This document shows positions 1 through 6,085 of a stretch of 6,250 nt of DNA, piece by piece. The stretch comes from Hyphomicrobiales bacterium (lineage in GTDB: Bacteria; Pseudomonadota; Alphaproteobacteria; Rhizobiales; Devosiaceae), in contig WFOP01000363.1 of NCBI GenBank assembly GCA_015487985.1, positions 1-6,250 on the forward strand, read 5' to 3'. A model generated the notes under the pieces. It was not told where the DNA came from. It did not search any database and saw only the letters and a list, made by a program, of their open reading frames with translations. Both the position numbers and the translations under genes were made by a program. Position 1 is the stretch's first letter. Each line of letters starts with the position of its first letter.

Positions 1-467
1 CATCCACCCCCGCCAAACGGCTCGAAGCAATAAACAAGCTGACCGACGCCGGTGTGCCCACCCATGTTCTGGTGGCGCCGCTCATTCCTGCAATCAATGA
101 CATGGAACTGGAGCGGATTGTGGAAGCGGGGGCCGCACAAGGGGCAAGTGGCGCACAGACAATTTTGCTGCGACTGCCCGCCGAAGTTAAGGGAATCTTT
201 GGTGAATGGCTGTTGCGTTATTACCCGAACAAGGTTTCCCATGTGCTCAATCTCGTGCGCGATGTGCGTGGCGGGCAAAAAAACGGCCGCACGAATGATC
301 CACGTTTTCATTCGCGCTTTGTTGGACAAGGCCCCTATGCCGTGATGCTGCAACAACGGTTTGAGCGGATTGTGGAGAAGCTTGATCTCAACAGAAAACC
401 ACCGGTTCTGCGTTCTGATCTGTTCATTCCCCCGGTAAGAGACGACCGGCAACTCTCTTTGTTTTAG
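1..467 (+). CDS. PA0069-family radical SAM protein, C-terminal part (5' end outside window)
   Basis: The open frame enters from the left edge (first whole codon at base 3) and gives 154 residues up to TAG at 465-467. The visible part has hallmarks of PA0069-type radical SAM proteins (SplB-like, COG1533): an S-T-P-x-K-R-L-E-A-I opening, a V-A-P-L-I-P-A-I-N-D strand of the barrel, an L-L-R-L-P segment, W-L-L-R-Y-Y-P and a closing Q-L-S-L-F tail. The CxxxCxxC cluster-binding motif must lie upstream, so catalytic competence cannot be judged here. The family is predicted to bind a [4Fe-4S] cluster and cleave S-adenosylmethionine in the cytoplasm; I know of no established substrate. rnhB follows 39 bases later on the same strand, so co-transcription is possible. 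An internal ATG at 54 lies mid-domain and is not the true start. Confidence 0.85.
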   Translation, partial: STPAKRLEAINKLTDAGVPTHVLVAPLIPAINDMELERIVEAGAAQGASGAQTILLRLPAEVKGIFGEWLLRYYPNKVSHVLNLVRDVRGGQKNGRTNDPRFHSRFVGQGPYAVMLQQRFERIVEKLDLNRKPPVLRSDLFIPPVRDDRQLSLF

Positions 468-506
468 GCGCTGTTTTATCAGCCTGGCCTGAACTAAACT
501 GCGTTG

Positions 507-1169
507 ATGAAACATTCTGATTCGCTTTTTCCTGCCACAAAACCAGTGCCTGATTTTTCCCGAGAAAAAGAACTCATGGCACAGGGGCACAAAATTGTTG
601 CCGGGGTTGATGAAGCGGGGCGCGGACCGTTGGCCGGTCCCGTGGTGGTGGCCGCTATTGTTCTTGACCCGGCCCATATTCCAGCCGGGCTTAATGACTC
701 AAAAAAAATCAGCGAAAAACAACGCCTGCACCTGTTCACGCAGATTATTGAAACCGCCCTCGTTTCCATTATCAGCGCGCCGCCTTCCATCATCGAAAAA
801 CTCAACATTCGCGGCGCAACTTTATGGGCCATGGAAAAGGCCATCGCATCACTTCCAACAAAACCTGATTATGCGCTTGTTGATGGCCGGGATGTTCCCC
901 TCAACATATCTTGTTCTGCCGAGGCGATGGTGAAGGGGGATGCCCGTTCTTCTTCAATTGCGGCGGCCTCCATTGTGGCCAAGGTCACACGGGACAATAT
1001 GTGCCAGACCCTGCATCGTGCAGAGCCTGCCTTTGGCTTTTGTGCCCATAAGGGCTATGGCACGGCCCGGCATCTAAGCGCCCTGTCCCAGGTGGGTCCA
1101 ACACCCCATCATCGGGCCGATTTTGCGCCGGTTGCAGCCGCAATATCCCGGCTAAACGGCAACAGGTAA
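507..1169 (+). CDS. rnhB: Ribonuclease HII
   Basis: This 220-residue protein is a type 2 RNase H, which cleaves the RNA strand of RNA-DNA hybrids and starts removal of single ribonucleotides misincorporated in DNA. The four expected acidic catalytic residues are visible (numbering from ATG 507): D35 and E36 in V-D-E-A-G-R-G-P-L-A-G-P, D126 in L-V-D-G-R-D-V-P, and D145 in V-K-G-D-A-R-S-S-S-I-A-A-A-S-I-V-A-K. L-N-D-S-K-K near residue 62 and H-K-G-Y-G-T near residue 182 are also family signatures. Length is normal for the family. The N-terminal P-D-F-S-x-E-x-x-L-M stretch resembles Brucella RNase HII as I recall it, which supports a start here rather than at ATG 576. A TTG lies directly before the ATG at 504. 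No clear Shine-Dalgarno sequence precedes either codon, so translation may depend on the upstream gene. Confidence 0.95.
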   Translation: MKHSDSLFPATKPVPDFSREKELMAQGHKIVAGVDEAGRGPLAGPVVVAAIVLDPAHIPAGLNDSKKISEKQRLHLFTQIIETALVSIISAPPSIIEKLNIRGATLWAMEKAIASLPTKPDYALVDGRDVPLNISCSAEAMVKGDARSSSIAAASIVAKVTRDNMCQTLHRAEPAFGFCAHKGYGTARHLSALSQVGPTPHHRADFAPVAAAISRLNGNR

Positions 1170-1205
1170 GCCCGCTTCTTAAAACCATGAAGCCCGGCAG
1201 AGTTG

Positions 1206-1234
1206 TTGACGGGGCCGCAGGCAAGCCTTATCTG
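1206..1234 (+). promoter_or_regulatory. Possible sigma-70 promoter for the U32 / DUF2867 pair
   Basis: TTGACG (1206-1211) and TATCTG (1229-1234) are separated by exactly 17 bases and lie 31 bases before the U32 start codon. The -35 element matches 5 of 6 consensus bases, the -10 only 3 of 6. It sits in the 96-base gap after rnhB, the only non-coding space from which the pair could be transcribed separately. This is a pattern match only; readthrough from rnhB is equally possible. Confidence 0.35.
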
Positions 1235-1265
1235 CAATTGATAGCTGACACCGGGGTCCAATTCC

Positions 1266-2951
1266 ATGACGAGCAAACGTTCTGAACTACTGATGCCGGC
1301 GGGCAATTTGCGCAAGCTGAAAATGGCCATTCTTTATGGTGCGGACGCGGTTTATCTTGGCACGCCCGATATGTCATTGCGGACAAAATCCCAGTTTTCC
1401 CTTGAGGACGTAATTGAGGGGGTTGAGTTTTGCCACGCCCACGGCAAACGCGCCTATTTGACGCTCAACCTTTTTTCCCACAACAAGGATGTGCCAAAAC
1501 TGGAGGAATATATTGAAACGGTTCGAAAGGTGAAGCCGGACGGGTTGATCATCGCCGATCCGGGGGTTTTTCAATTTGTCAAAAAACACGCGCCTGAACT
1601 CCCCTTGCATATTTCTACCCAAAGCAATGTTTCAAGCTGGCTTTCGGTTAATTTCTGGCGGGATCAGGGGGCCGACCTGTGCGTTTTGGCGCGGGAGGTT
1701 TCCTTTTCTGAATTAAGCGAAATTCGCGAAAAATGCCCTGACATAAAACTTGAGGCCTTCGTACACGGCGCCATGTGCATGACCTATTCGGGGCGCTGTC
1801 TTTTATCCAATTTCATGTCGGAACGCGGGGCCAATCAGGGCAATTGTGCCAATTCGTGCCGCTGGAACTACAAAGTGCGCATGCGCCTGAAGGACGGCAC
1901 GGTGCAAGCACTCGATATCAACGAAGACAATGCTGACATGTTTGAATTTCTGCTGGAGGAAGGTTGCCGGCCCGGTGAACTGATGCCCATCGAGGAAGAC
2001 GGGCGCGGCTCATATATCTTGAATTCCCGCGATCTGTGCATCATGCCCAAACTCAATGATTATTTGCGCATCGGCGTTGACAGTCTCAAAGTCGAAGGGC
2101 GCGGCAAAAGCGAATATTATGTGGCCATTGTTGCGCGCGCCTATCGCATGGCGATTGATGACTATTATGCCGACCCGCAAAACTGGAACCCCAACACTTA
2201 TATGCGCGAACTGGAATCGGTGGGTAATCGGGGCTACACGCTGGCGTTCCATGATGGCCGACTGACCAACTATGCTCACGATTACGAGCAAACCGAAGCG
2301 CTGGCGCAATGGGAGTATGCAGGAGTTGTTGCTGAGGTTCGAGACGATGCCTTTATTGTCACGGTGAAAAACAAACTCGAGGCGGGGGAAGTGCTGGACT
2401 TTGTTTCCCCCATCAATCGTCAGACCGTACTTTTGCGGGCGTATAATTTTGAAATGGCGGATACCGGTGAGGTCAAAGAAATTGTACACGGCTCAACCAA
2501 AACCAATATCCGCATCCCGTTTTCTCTTTTTGATCACGAAAACATCGCCGAACTGAAAGCGCGGTTTCCCGCCTTTACAGTCATGCGAAAAGAGCGGGCG
2601 CTAACGGAGGAGCAGTGGGCGCGCATCAAGTTTGACAAAGTGGTGCAAAAGCTGGAAGTGGCAGGCGAGCGCAAGGATAAAACCTATGACAAATCCCGGG
2701 ACAAACTGGCGCAAAGCGTTATCGACAGTCCAACTGACCGCCGCCATAAAACCAACCGGGTCGGGGTTGAGGGATGTTGTGGCAAGGGATGTAACGGGTG
2801 TTTGATTTTCTGGCAGGATGACCTGTATGCCAAGGCAAGAGACGCATTGCTCAAACGCAAGCAGGGCGAGCAACTCAGCAACGCTGAAGCCAAGTCTCTC
2901 AAGTTGAACCAATCTGACAGCGAGCAAGACAATATCGGGAAACAGGCCTAG
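1266..2951 (+). CDS. U32 family 'peptidase', TrhP/YegQ-like tRNA hydroxylation protein with Cys-rich C-terminal extension
   Basis: This 561-residue protein belongs to family U32. E. coli TrhP (YegQ), the closest characterised relative I recognise, makes 5-hydroxyuridine at the tRNA wobble position using prephenate and an Fe-S cluster. The N-terminus (E-L-L-M-P-A-G-N-L-R-K, Y-G-A-D-A-V-Y) is typical. The U32 signature spans residues 163-181 (E-A-F-V-H-G-A-M-C then S-G-R-C-L-L-S). Candidate cluster cysteines are C171, C178, C194 and C198, with C258 in S-R-D-L-C as another. L-K-V-E-G-R at 274-279 is also conserved. TrhP of E. coli is about 450 residues; the extra roughly 100 here end in a lysine-rich linker and C504-C505-G-K-G-C509-N-G-C512, a possible second metal site. 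ATG 1266 places the domain start correctly, though its Shine-Dalgarno sequence is poor. The stop overlaps the next start by one base. The peptidase name is historical; a tRNA-modifying role is inferred from similarity. Other U32 members (UbiU/UbiV) hydroxylate ubiquinone precursors, so the exact substrate is unproven. Confidence 0.88.
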   Translation: MTSKRSELLMPAGNLRKLKMAILYGADAVYLGTPDMSLRTKSQFSLEDVIEGVEFCHAHGKRAYLTLNLFSHNKDVPKLEEYIETVRKVKPDGLIIADPGVFQFVKKHAPELPLHISTQSNVSSWLSVNFWRDQGADLCVLAREVSFSELSEIREKCPDIKLEAFVHGAMCMTYSGRCLLSNFMSERGANQGNCANSCRWNYKVRMRLKDGTVQALDINEDNADMFEFLLEEGCRPGELMPIEEDGRGSYILNSRDLCIMPKLNDYLRIGVDSLKVEGRGKSEYYVAIVARAYRMAIDDYYADPQNWNPNTYMRELESVGNRGYTLAFHDGRLTNYAHDYEQTEALAQWEYAGVVAEVRDDAFIVTVKNKLEAGEVLDFVSPINRQTVLLRAYNFEMADTGEVKEIVHGSTKTNIRIPFSLFDHENIAELKARFPAFTVMRKERALTEEQWARIKFDKVVQKLEVAGERKDKTYDKSRDKLAQSVIDSPTDRRHKTNRVGVEGCCGKGCNGCLIFWQDDLYAKARDALLKRKQGEQLSNAEAKSLKLNQSDSEQDNIGKQA

Positions 2952-3448
2952 TGGGAATATCTGCGATTAAGCTACCGCGCCAAAGCGCATTACATGAAAA
3001 AATCGCAAGCGGGGATTTTGTAGATTGTTATTTCAACGACACAGTGCCCGCACAAATCCCGGTATCTCAAGCCGCCCTGCTGGCACTGGCCAATATGCCC
3101 CAATGGGTTGATGCGCTTATGAAAGTTCGTAATTTTGCGGTTTCATTTTACGGCCTTAAAACCGGCGGCGCCAACCCGGCGCTACCGGCAGGGAAAACCA
3201 CCCTTGCTTTAGGTGATCAAATTGGTGTTTTCCGGGTGCAGAGTGTAAGCGAGAATGAAATTTTGTTGGGGGAGGACGACGAACATCTGAATTTTCTTAT
3301 TTCAGTTCTGCGTCATGAAGAGGGCATTGCTCTTTCAACCTGGGTGCGCACTCATAACGGATTTGGCAAAGCCTATCTTTTGACAATTATGCCATTTCAT
3401 AAAATAATCGTACGAGATGCAGCAAAGCGCATATCGCGTGATACGTGA
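2951..3448 (+). CDS. DUF2867 family protein
   Basis: The predicted product has 165 residues, starts with GTG at 2951 and ends with TGA at 3446-3448. Features matching DUF2867 as I know it are a P-Q-W-V-D-A-L-M-K-V-R-N segment (50-61), G-L-K-T-G (68-72), a D-E-H-L-N-F strand (110-115), and the closing T-H-N-G-F-G-K-A-Y-L-L then M-P-F-H-K-I-I-V block (134-154). No signal peptide or membrane segment is visible, so it is probably cytoplasmic. The family has no established function that I know of. The first base of the start codon is the last base of the U32 stop (TAGTG), which implies translational coupling and a shared transcript. A broken AraC-type regulator gene follows after 65 bases on the same strand and may once have belonged to the locus. 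Confidence 0.75.
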   Translation: MGISAIKLPRQSALHEKIASGDFVDCYFNDTVPAQIPVSQAALLALANMPQWVDALMKVRNFAVSFYGLKTGGANPALPAGKTTLALGDQIGVFRVQSVSENEILLGEDDEHLNFLISVLRHEEGIALSTWVRTHNGFGKAYLLTIMPFHKIIVRDAAKRISRDT

Positions 3449-3513
3449 ACGTGGCACCTGGCCAACGAATTAAAAACTGCGAATGCTAGAGGTCAGACAA
3501 AAAGGCAATATCT

Positions 3514-3944
3514 GTGGTCAAAGACAAATCAAAACTGTTTCTTTGGGATAGCAACGCCATCTATATCGGCCCCCTGTCCGACAACAGCCAGCACAAGCAT
3601 CTGGCCACACAAATTTGCTTCAGCCTTGACGCTCCTTTTCAAATTCTGGTTGAAGACAATTGGAGGGAATCAAAATCTGCCGCGATTCCGGCCAATATCC
3701 CCATCAATTGAACGAGGGGCAAAACCGCATTGTCATTATTCTGATCGATGGCGAAAGTGTCTTGGGCAGAGTCGTTTCAAACCTTGGCGTCATGGCCAAA
3801 AACAATCTTCAAAGCAATATTGTGAACCTGCCGGATAATGCTGAATCTGCAAAAGTCTACCTGAACAAACTGGCTGCCGGGCTGGTAAAACGGCCCCCCT
3901 CCCCTGATGGGGGCAAAGACACACGGATTAAACGTTCCGCCTGA
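3514..3944 (+). pseudogene. AraC-family regulator remnant: sensor domain only, frameshifted and lacking the HTH domain
   Basis: Two frames join into one recognisable protein. Frame A starts at GTG 3514, preceded by AAAGG about nine bases upstream. It reads L-F-L-W-D-S-N-A-I-Y-I-G-P-L then H-K-H-L-A-T-Q-I-C, the N-terminal cupin-like sensor half of an AraC-type activator, and stops at TGA 3709-3711. The expected continuation (P-H-Q-L-N-E-G, then R-I-V-I-I-L-I-D) lies in the next frame from about 3702 to TGA 3942-3944. Adding one C to the C run at 3699-3702 would restore a single frame of about 144 codons. The restored protein ends at D-T-R-I-K-R-S-A, about where the C-terminal DNA-binding domain of two helix-turn-helix motifs should begin. 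Only 38 bases remain before the convergent transporter gene, so that domain (about 100 residues) is missing. The gene should not make a working DNA-binding regulator. A sequencing error could explain the frameshift but not the truncation. Confidence 0.7.
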
Positions 3945-3982
3945 TGTAACCATGAAAAACAACCGCACGAACTGAGGTGTTT

Positions 3983-4876
3983 TCATTTCCCGGAGCGGGC
4001 ATATATGGTAGCGGCGATACCAAGGGCGATTATGCCTGCTCCAATCCAGGTCAAAACCGGATAAGCCTCATTCAGGAACAGGGTCGCAGCGAGCATGCCA
4101 ACCGCTGCGATCACATAGCCCATCTGGCTGAGCAAAACCGGACCGCCATACTTTTGCAACCGAAAGTAAACCGGAAACATCAGACCCGCCACCAGCATCT
4201 GAACCAATGCCAGCAGAGGAACCTTTTGCAACTGTTCCATAATACCAACCCCGCAGGCCACAATAACAACACCAAACAAAACAATGGCTGAAAATATATG
4301 GGACCAGAATGCCAGGATATCGGGGGACTCTTTTCCGGGCCAGGCCAGGGACCTGTAGACATTACCCACCGCCAGAATAACAGGAAGAAACAGGGCGGCA
4401 ATCACCCAGAATATACCGCTGGGGTCAGGGGAGGTTTCTTTGGACAGGGCAACCATTGCGGCGCCCACAAAACCAACTCCTATTCCTGTCACCCCCCAAA
4501 AACCGGGGGATTTGAAGTTAAAAGCCAGAGACAAGGTGAGGGTAAAAATCGGGGAGAGCGCAAACATAAGCCCTGCATATCCCGAACCCACATGGGGGAT
4601 TACGCTGAATAAAACCAAATTGACACCAGCAAAAGAAATCATTCCCGAGATAAACGCATAACGGGCCACATCAGGCTTTAGCACTCGCAACGTTTTGTTG
4701 AGCACAAGGAATGGCAACAATGATATGGCCGCCCCAAAAGAAATGAGCAACGCCCAAAGAGCGGGCGACACGCCGGCAGCCATTGCCAGCTTGCCCAACG
4801 GGAAATTCAGTCCACCCAGACTCCCCGTCAGCAACAGCAGAAATATCGGTTGCTTAAATAGTGCACTAAAATTCAT
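3983..4876 (-). CDS. EamA/DMT superfamily transporter
   Basis: The 297-residue product is highly hydrophobic, with about ten membrane helices. Approximate positions are 10-29, 36-57, 72-92, 98-119, 126-145, 153-173, 187-208, 219-237, 247-267 and 272-292. They form the two tandem five-helix EamA repeats of the drug/metabolite transporter superfamily. Motifs include N-F-P-L-G-K-L-A (24-31), A-L-S-P-I-F-T-L (106-113) between helices, and L-N-E-A-Y-P (268-273) at the last helix pair. The family carries out inner-membrane export of metabolites or drugs; the substrate cannot be read from the sequence. I chose ATG at 4876 because helix 1 begins right after it; a TTG at 4927 would add 17 untypical residues. 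The VOC gene ends 59 bases upstream on the same strand with no terminator between, so the two probably form one transcript from the SoxR-type promoter near 5440. The gene converges on the AraC remnant. Confidence 0.88.
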   Translation of the reverse strand: MNFSALFKQPIFLLLLTGSLGGLNFPLGKLAMAAGVSPALWALLISFGAAISLLPFLVLNKTLRVLKPDVARYAFISGMISFAGVNLVLFSVIPHVGSGYAGLMFALSPIFTLTLSLAFNFKSPGFWGVTGIGVGFVGAAMVALSKETSPDPSGIFWVIAALFLPVILAVGNVYRSLAWPGKESPDILAFWSHIFSAIVLFGVVIVACGVGIMEQLQKVPLLALVQMLVAGLMFPVYFRLQKYGGPVLLSQMGYVIAAVGMLAATLFLNEAYPVLTWIGAGIIALGIAATIYARSGK

Positions 4877-4935
4877 CAAAATTGCTTTCTGTTGAAACCG
4901 GTTCCACAGTCGGGTCTTTGCCAGCAAAAAACCCG

Positions 4936-5319
4936 CTATTGATAGCTCACCACTTCAATCTCAATGTCATCGTGATCATCGAAATAAAAGCGGCGGCCCG
5001 GTTCATAGTCCCCATGATTATAGGGGGAAAATCCAGCCTTTTTTACGCGTCGTTCAATTTTGTCCAGATTATCAACCACAACACCAATATGGTTCAGGGA
5101 GCCAACTTTGTTGCTGGTTTTGTCGGCATGACCATCGGGGGTTTTCGTGCCATAAACCGCGACATAGGAATGGGTTCCCCCGACATGGATTGTATGCCCG
5201 TTATTTTTGGCGGCCCCCTGCCAGCGGATATGCCAGCCGAACAGTTCACAAAGCATTTTCGTGGTTTTTTCAGGGTTGCTCACAGTTACATTTACATGTT
5301 CCAGAATTGCATCACTCAT
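4936..5319 (-). CDS. VOC family (glyoxalase/bleomycin-resistance fold) protein
   Basis: This 127-residue protein contains two beta-alpha-beta-beta-beta modules of the vicinal oxygen chelate fold. The first begins with L-E-H-V-N-V-T-V (6-13) and the second with S-L-N-H-I-G-V-V-V-D-N (74-84). H8, H77 and E122 (in I-E-I-E-V-V) occupy the usual metal-binding positions, so a divalent-metal enzyme or ligand-binding protein is plausible. VOC members include glyoxalase I, extradiol dioxygenases and resistance proteins that bind or modify antibiotics; which activity applies here is unknown. The start is ATG 5319, because GGAG lies six bases upstream; an ATG at 5337 lies above that ribosome-binding site and would add six residues. 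It is the first gene of the apparent minus-strand operon with the EamA transporter, and a SoxR-type promoter lies about 110 bases upstream. This points to a role in response to redox-active compounds (inference). Confidence 0.87.
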   Translation of the reverse strand: MSDAILEHVNVTVSNPEKTTKMLCELFGWHIRWQGAAKNNGHTIHVGGTHSYVAVYGTKTPDGHADKTSNKVGSLNHIGVVVDNLDKIERRVKKAGFSPYNHGDYEPGRRFYFDDHDDIEIEVVSYQ

Positions 5320-5325
5320 GGTTTT

Positions 5326-5329
5326 CTCC
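5326..5329 (-). promoter_or_regulatory. Ribosome binding site deciding the VOC start
   Basis: On the minus strand GGAG lies six bases before ATG 5319. The alternative ATG at 5337 lies upstream of this site, so it is very unlikely to be the start. Confidence 0.7.
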
Positions 5330-5413
5330 GTTATCATTATCCGTTTTCATTACATGCGGACTAGCCTGGGGCTCCCATGAATGTTTTTTGAAACACTCAC
5401 AGGCGCAAATCAC

Positions 5414-5449
5414 AGGAATTGACCCGCCTCTGATGGCGTTGTAATTCCT
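5414..5449. repeat. Nested inverted repeat overlapping the -10 and SoxR box
   Basis: The arms AGGAATT (5414-5420) and AATTCCT (5443-5449) are perfect complements. Inside them CGCC (5425-5428) and GGCG (5435-5438) form a second stem around a six-base loop. The right outer arm covers one base of the proposed -10 element and the first three bases of the SoxR box. The predicted start of the leftward transcript lies inside the repeat, so it would act mainly as DNA, for example as a second operator, rather than as an RNA hairpin. It could be chance. Confidence 0.35.
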
Positions 5450-5468
5450 CAACCTAACTTCAGGTCAA
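5438..5468 (-). promoter_or_regulatory. SoxR-type promoter for the VOC-EamA operon (19-bp spacer)
   Basis: Read on the minus strand, -35 TTGACC (complement of 5463-5468) is followed after 19 bases by -10 TACAAC (complement of 5438-5443). A 19-20 bp spacer, too long for normal sigma-70 use, is the hallmark of promoters activated by MerR-family proteins, which distort the DNA to realign the elements. The SoxR box occupies the spacer and overlaps the -35 by two bases, as in the E. coli soxS promoter as I recall it. The direction is away from soxR and into the VOC gene, with a predicted start near 5431 and a leader of about 110 bases. Confidence 0.7.
5447..5464 (-). promoter_or_regulatory. SoxR operator (SoxR box)
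   Basis: The minus strand reads CCTGAAGTTAGGTTGAGG. The E. coli soxS operator, from memory, is CCTCAAGTTAACTTGAGG; 15 of 18 positions agree and the dyad is largely kept (CCT near one end, AGG at the other, AA-GTT and TTGA inside). It sits 59 bases upstream of soxR, which encodes the expected binder, and within the spacer of a leftward promoter. Binding is inferred from sequence match and context. Confidence 0.75.
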
Positions 5469-5511
5469 GGCAAATTTGATTATTTTTCAGCAGAGTTGAA
5501 ATCATTCATTC

Positions 5512-5518
5512 AAAGGAA
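5512..5518 (+). promoter_or_regulatory. Ribosome binding site of soxR
   Basis: AAAGGAA ends five bases before ATG 5524, a strong Shine-Dalgarno match at normal spacing. It fixes the start of soxR. Confidence 0.6.
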
Positions 5519-5523
5519 CAATA

Positions 5524-5982
5524 ATGGCATCACAGCGCGGGTTGAGCATTGGGCATTTATCACGACGGACCGGGCTTTCGGTTTCAGCCATCCGCTATTA
5601 TGAAACCCAGGGGCTGGTGCACCCGGATCGCAATGGCGGCGGGCAACGCCGATATGAGCCTTCTGACATTCGGCGCTTGTCCTTTGTTTTGATTGCCCAG
5701 CAGTTTGATTTCACCATTGCCCAAATTCGCGCGCAACTGGCGCTCTTGCCCGCCAACCGAACCCCGACAAAATCGGACTGGACAAAAATCTCAAAGCAAT
5801 TTGCCAAGGCTCTGGATGCGAAAATTGAAACCCTGAACCGCCTGCGGGATAATCTGGATGGGTGTATCGGGTGCGGATGTTTGTCACTTGAAAAATGCAG
5901 GCTTTATAACCCTGAAGACCGCGCCGGGAAAAATGGCCCCGGCCCGCGCTTTTTAATGGGCGAGCACCCGCAATCCAGCTAA
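5524..5982 (+). CDS. soxR: Redox-sensitive transcriptional activator SoxR (MerR family)
   Basis: The 152-residue protein has the full SoxR architecture. A MerR winged helix-turn-helix occupies residues 7-75 (I-G-H-L-S-R-R-T-G-L-S, then A-I-R-Y-Y-E-T-Q-G-L). A dimerising helix spans about 83-112. The [2Fe-2S] loop follows with C114, C117, C119 and C125 in the diagnostic C-x2-C-x-C-x5-C pattern, then a short tail with N-P-E-D-R. SoxR dimers bind target operators constitutively and activate transcription when the cluster is oxidised by redox-cycling compounds. There is no soxS in the window. In bacteria without soxS, SoxR commonly controls small sets of transporter and modifying-enzyme genes directly, which fits the divergent VOC-EamA pair and the operator between them. 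Length and cysteine spacing are complete, so the sensor should be functional. Confidence 0.95.
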   Translation: MASQRGLSIGHLSRRTGLSVSAIRYYETQGLVHPDRNGGGQRRYEPSDIRRLSFVLIAQQFDFTIAQIRAQLALLPANRTPTKSDWTKISKQFAKALDAKIETLNRLRDNLDGCIGCGCLSLEKCRLYNPEDRAGKNGPGPRFLMGEHPQSS

Positions 5983-6007
5983 AGCCCGGTCATTGAGGCG
6001 GACACAA

Positions 6008-6023
6008 TTAAGGAAATGCTAAC
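6008..6023 (+). promoter_or_regulatory. CtrA-like box 1 upstream of ccrM
   Basis: TTAA-GGAAATG-CTAAC differs by one base from TTAA-N7-TTAAC, the consensus for the alphaproteobacterial cell-cycle regulator CtrA. It lies 72 bases before the ccrM ATG. CtrA controls ccrM in Caulobacter, so the site is plausible in this context; binding is inferred. Confidence 0.5.
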
Positions 6024-6031
6024 TATAACAC

Positions 6032-6047
6032 TTAGTCCATGATTAAC
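6032..6047 (+). promoter_or_regulatory. CtrA-like box 2 upstream of ccrM
   Basis: TTAG-TCCATGA-TTAAC also differs by one base from TTAA-N7-TTAAC. It begins 24 bases after box 1, in the same orientation, which puts the two close to the same face of the helix. Its right half-site overlaps the inverted repeat at 6044-6059. Confidence 0.5.
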
Positions 6048-6059
6048 CCTGCCGGGTTA
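6044..6059. repeat. Short perfect inverted repeat in the ccrM promoter region
   Basis: TAACCC (6044-6049) and GGGTTA (6054-6059) flank a four-base loop, TGCC. A third copy of GGGTTA occurs at 6085-6090. No T run follows on either strand, so it is unlikely to be an intrinsic terminator for soxR. It may be a regulator-binding dyad or simply paired CtrA half-sites. Confidence 0.4.
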
Positions 6060-6070
6060 CAAAAGGCGCG

Positions 6071-6085
6071 TTAGTATTGCGTTAG
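6071..6085 (+). promoter_or_regulatory. Weak CtrA-like box 3 upstream of ccrM
   Basis: TTAG-TATTGCG-TTAG keeps the seven-base spacing but has one mismatch in each half-site relative to TTAA-N7-TTAA. It lies 10 bases before the ccrM ATG. Considered alone it would be weak; its value is as a third member of a cluster. Confidence 0.3.

Noticed and set aside
1187..1285. A 32-codon open frame (ATG 1187, TGA 1283-1285) overlapping the start of the U32 gene, a possible leader peptide.
   Set aside because: No Shine-Dalgarno sequence, no recognisable motif, and it covers the likely promoter.
2010..2489. A 159-codon open frame on the minus strand inside the U32 gene.
   Set aside because: It lies wholly antisense to a well-supported conserved coding sequence and its translation resembles no family; a shadow frame.
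3894..3913. C-rich/G-rich hairpin (CCCC-TGAT-GGGG) as an intrinsic terminator between the convergent genes.
   Set aside because: The stem is only four bases and no T run follows on either strand; it lies within the AraC remnant.
4877..4927. TTG start giving the EamA transporter 17 extra residues.
   Set aside because: The added sequence is polar and unlike the short N-termini of the family; ATG 4876 directly precedes helix 1.
4882..5364. A 160-codon plus-strand open frame across the VOC gene.
   Set aside because: It is antisense to the conserved VOC domain with its metal residues and good ribosome-binding site; a shadow frame.
5453..5510. SoxR box acting on soxR's own (plus-strand) promoter.
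   Set aside because: In the plus direction no -10-like element falls at the right distance after the box, while the minus direction gives a 19-base-spaced pair. Autoregulation by occlusion remains possible but is not shown.
6044..6059. TAACCC/GGGTTA hairpin as the soxR terminator.
   Set aside because: A six-base stem without a following T run; overlap with the CtrA-like half-sites is a better explanation.
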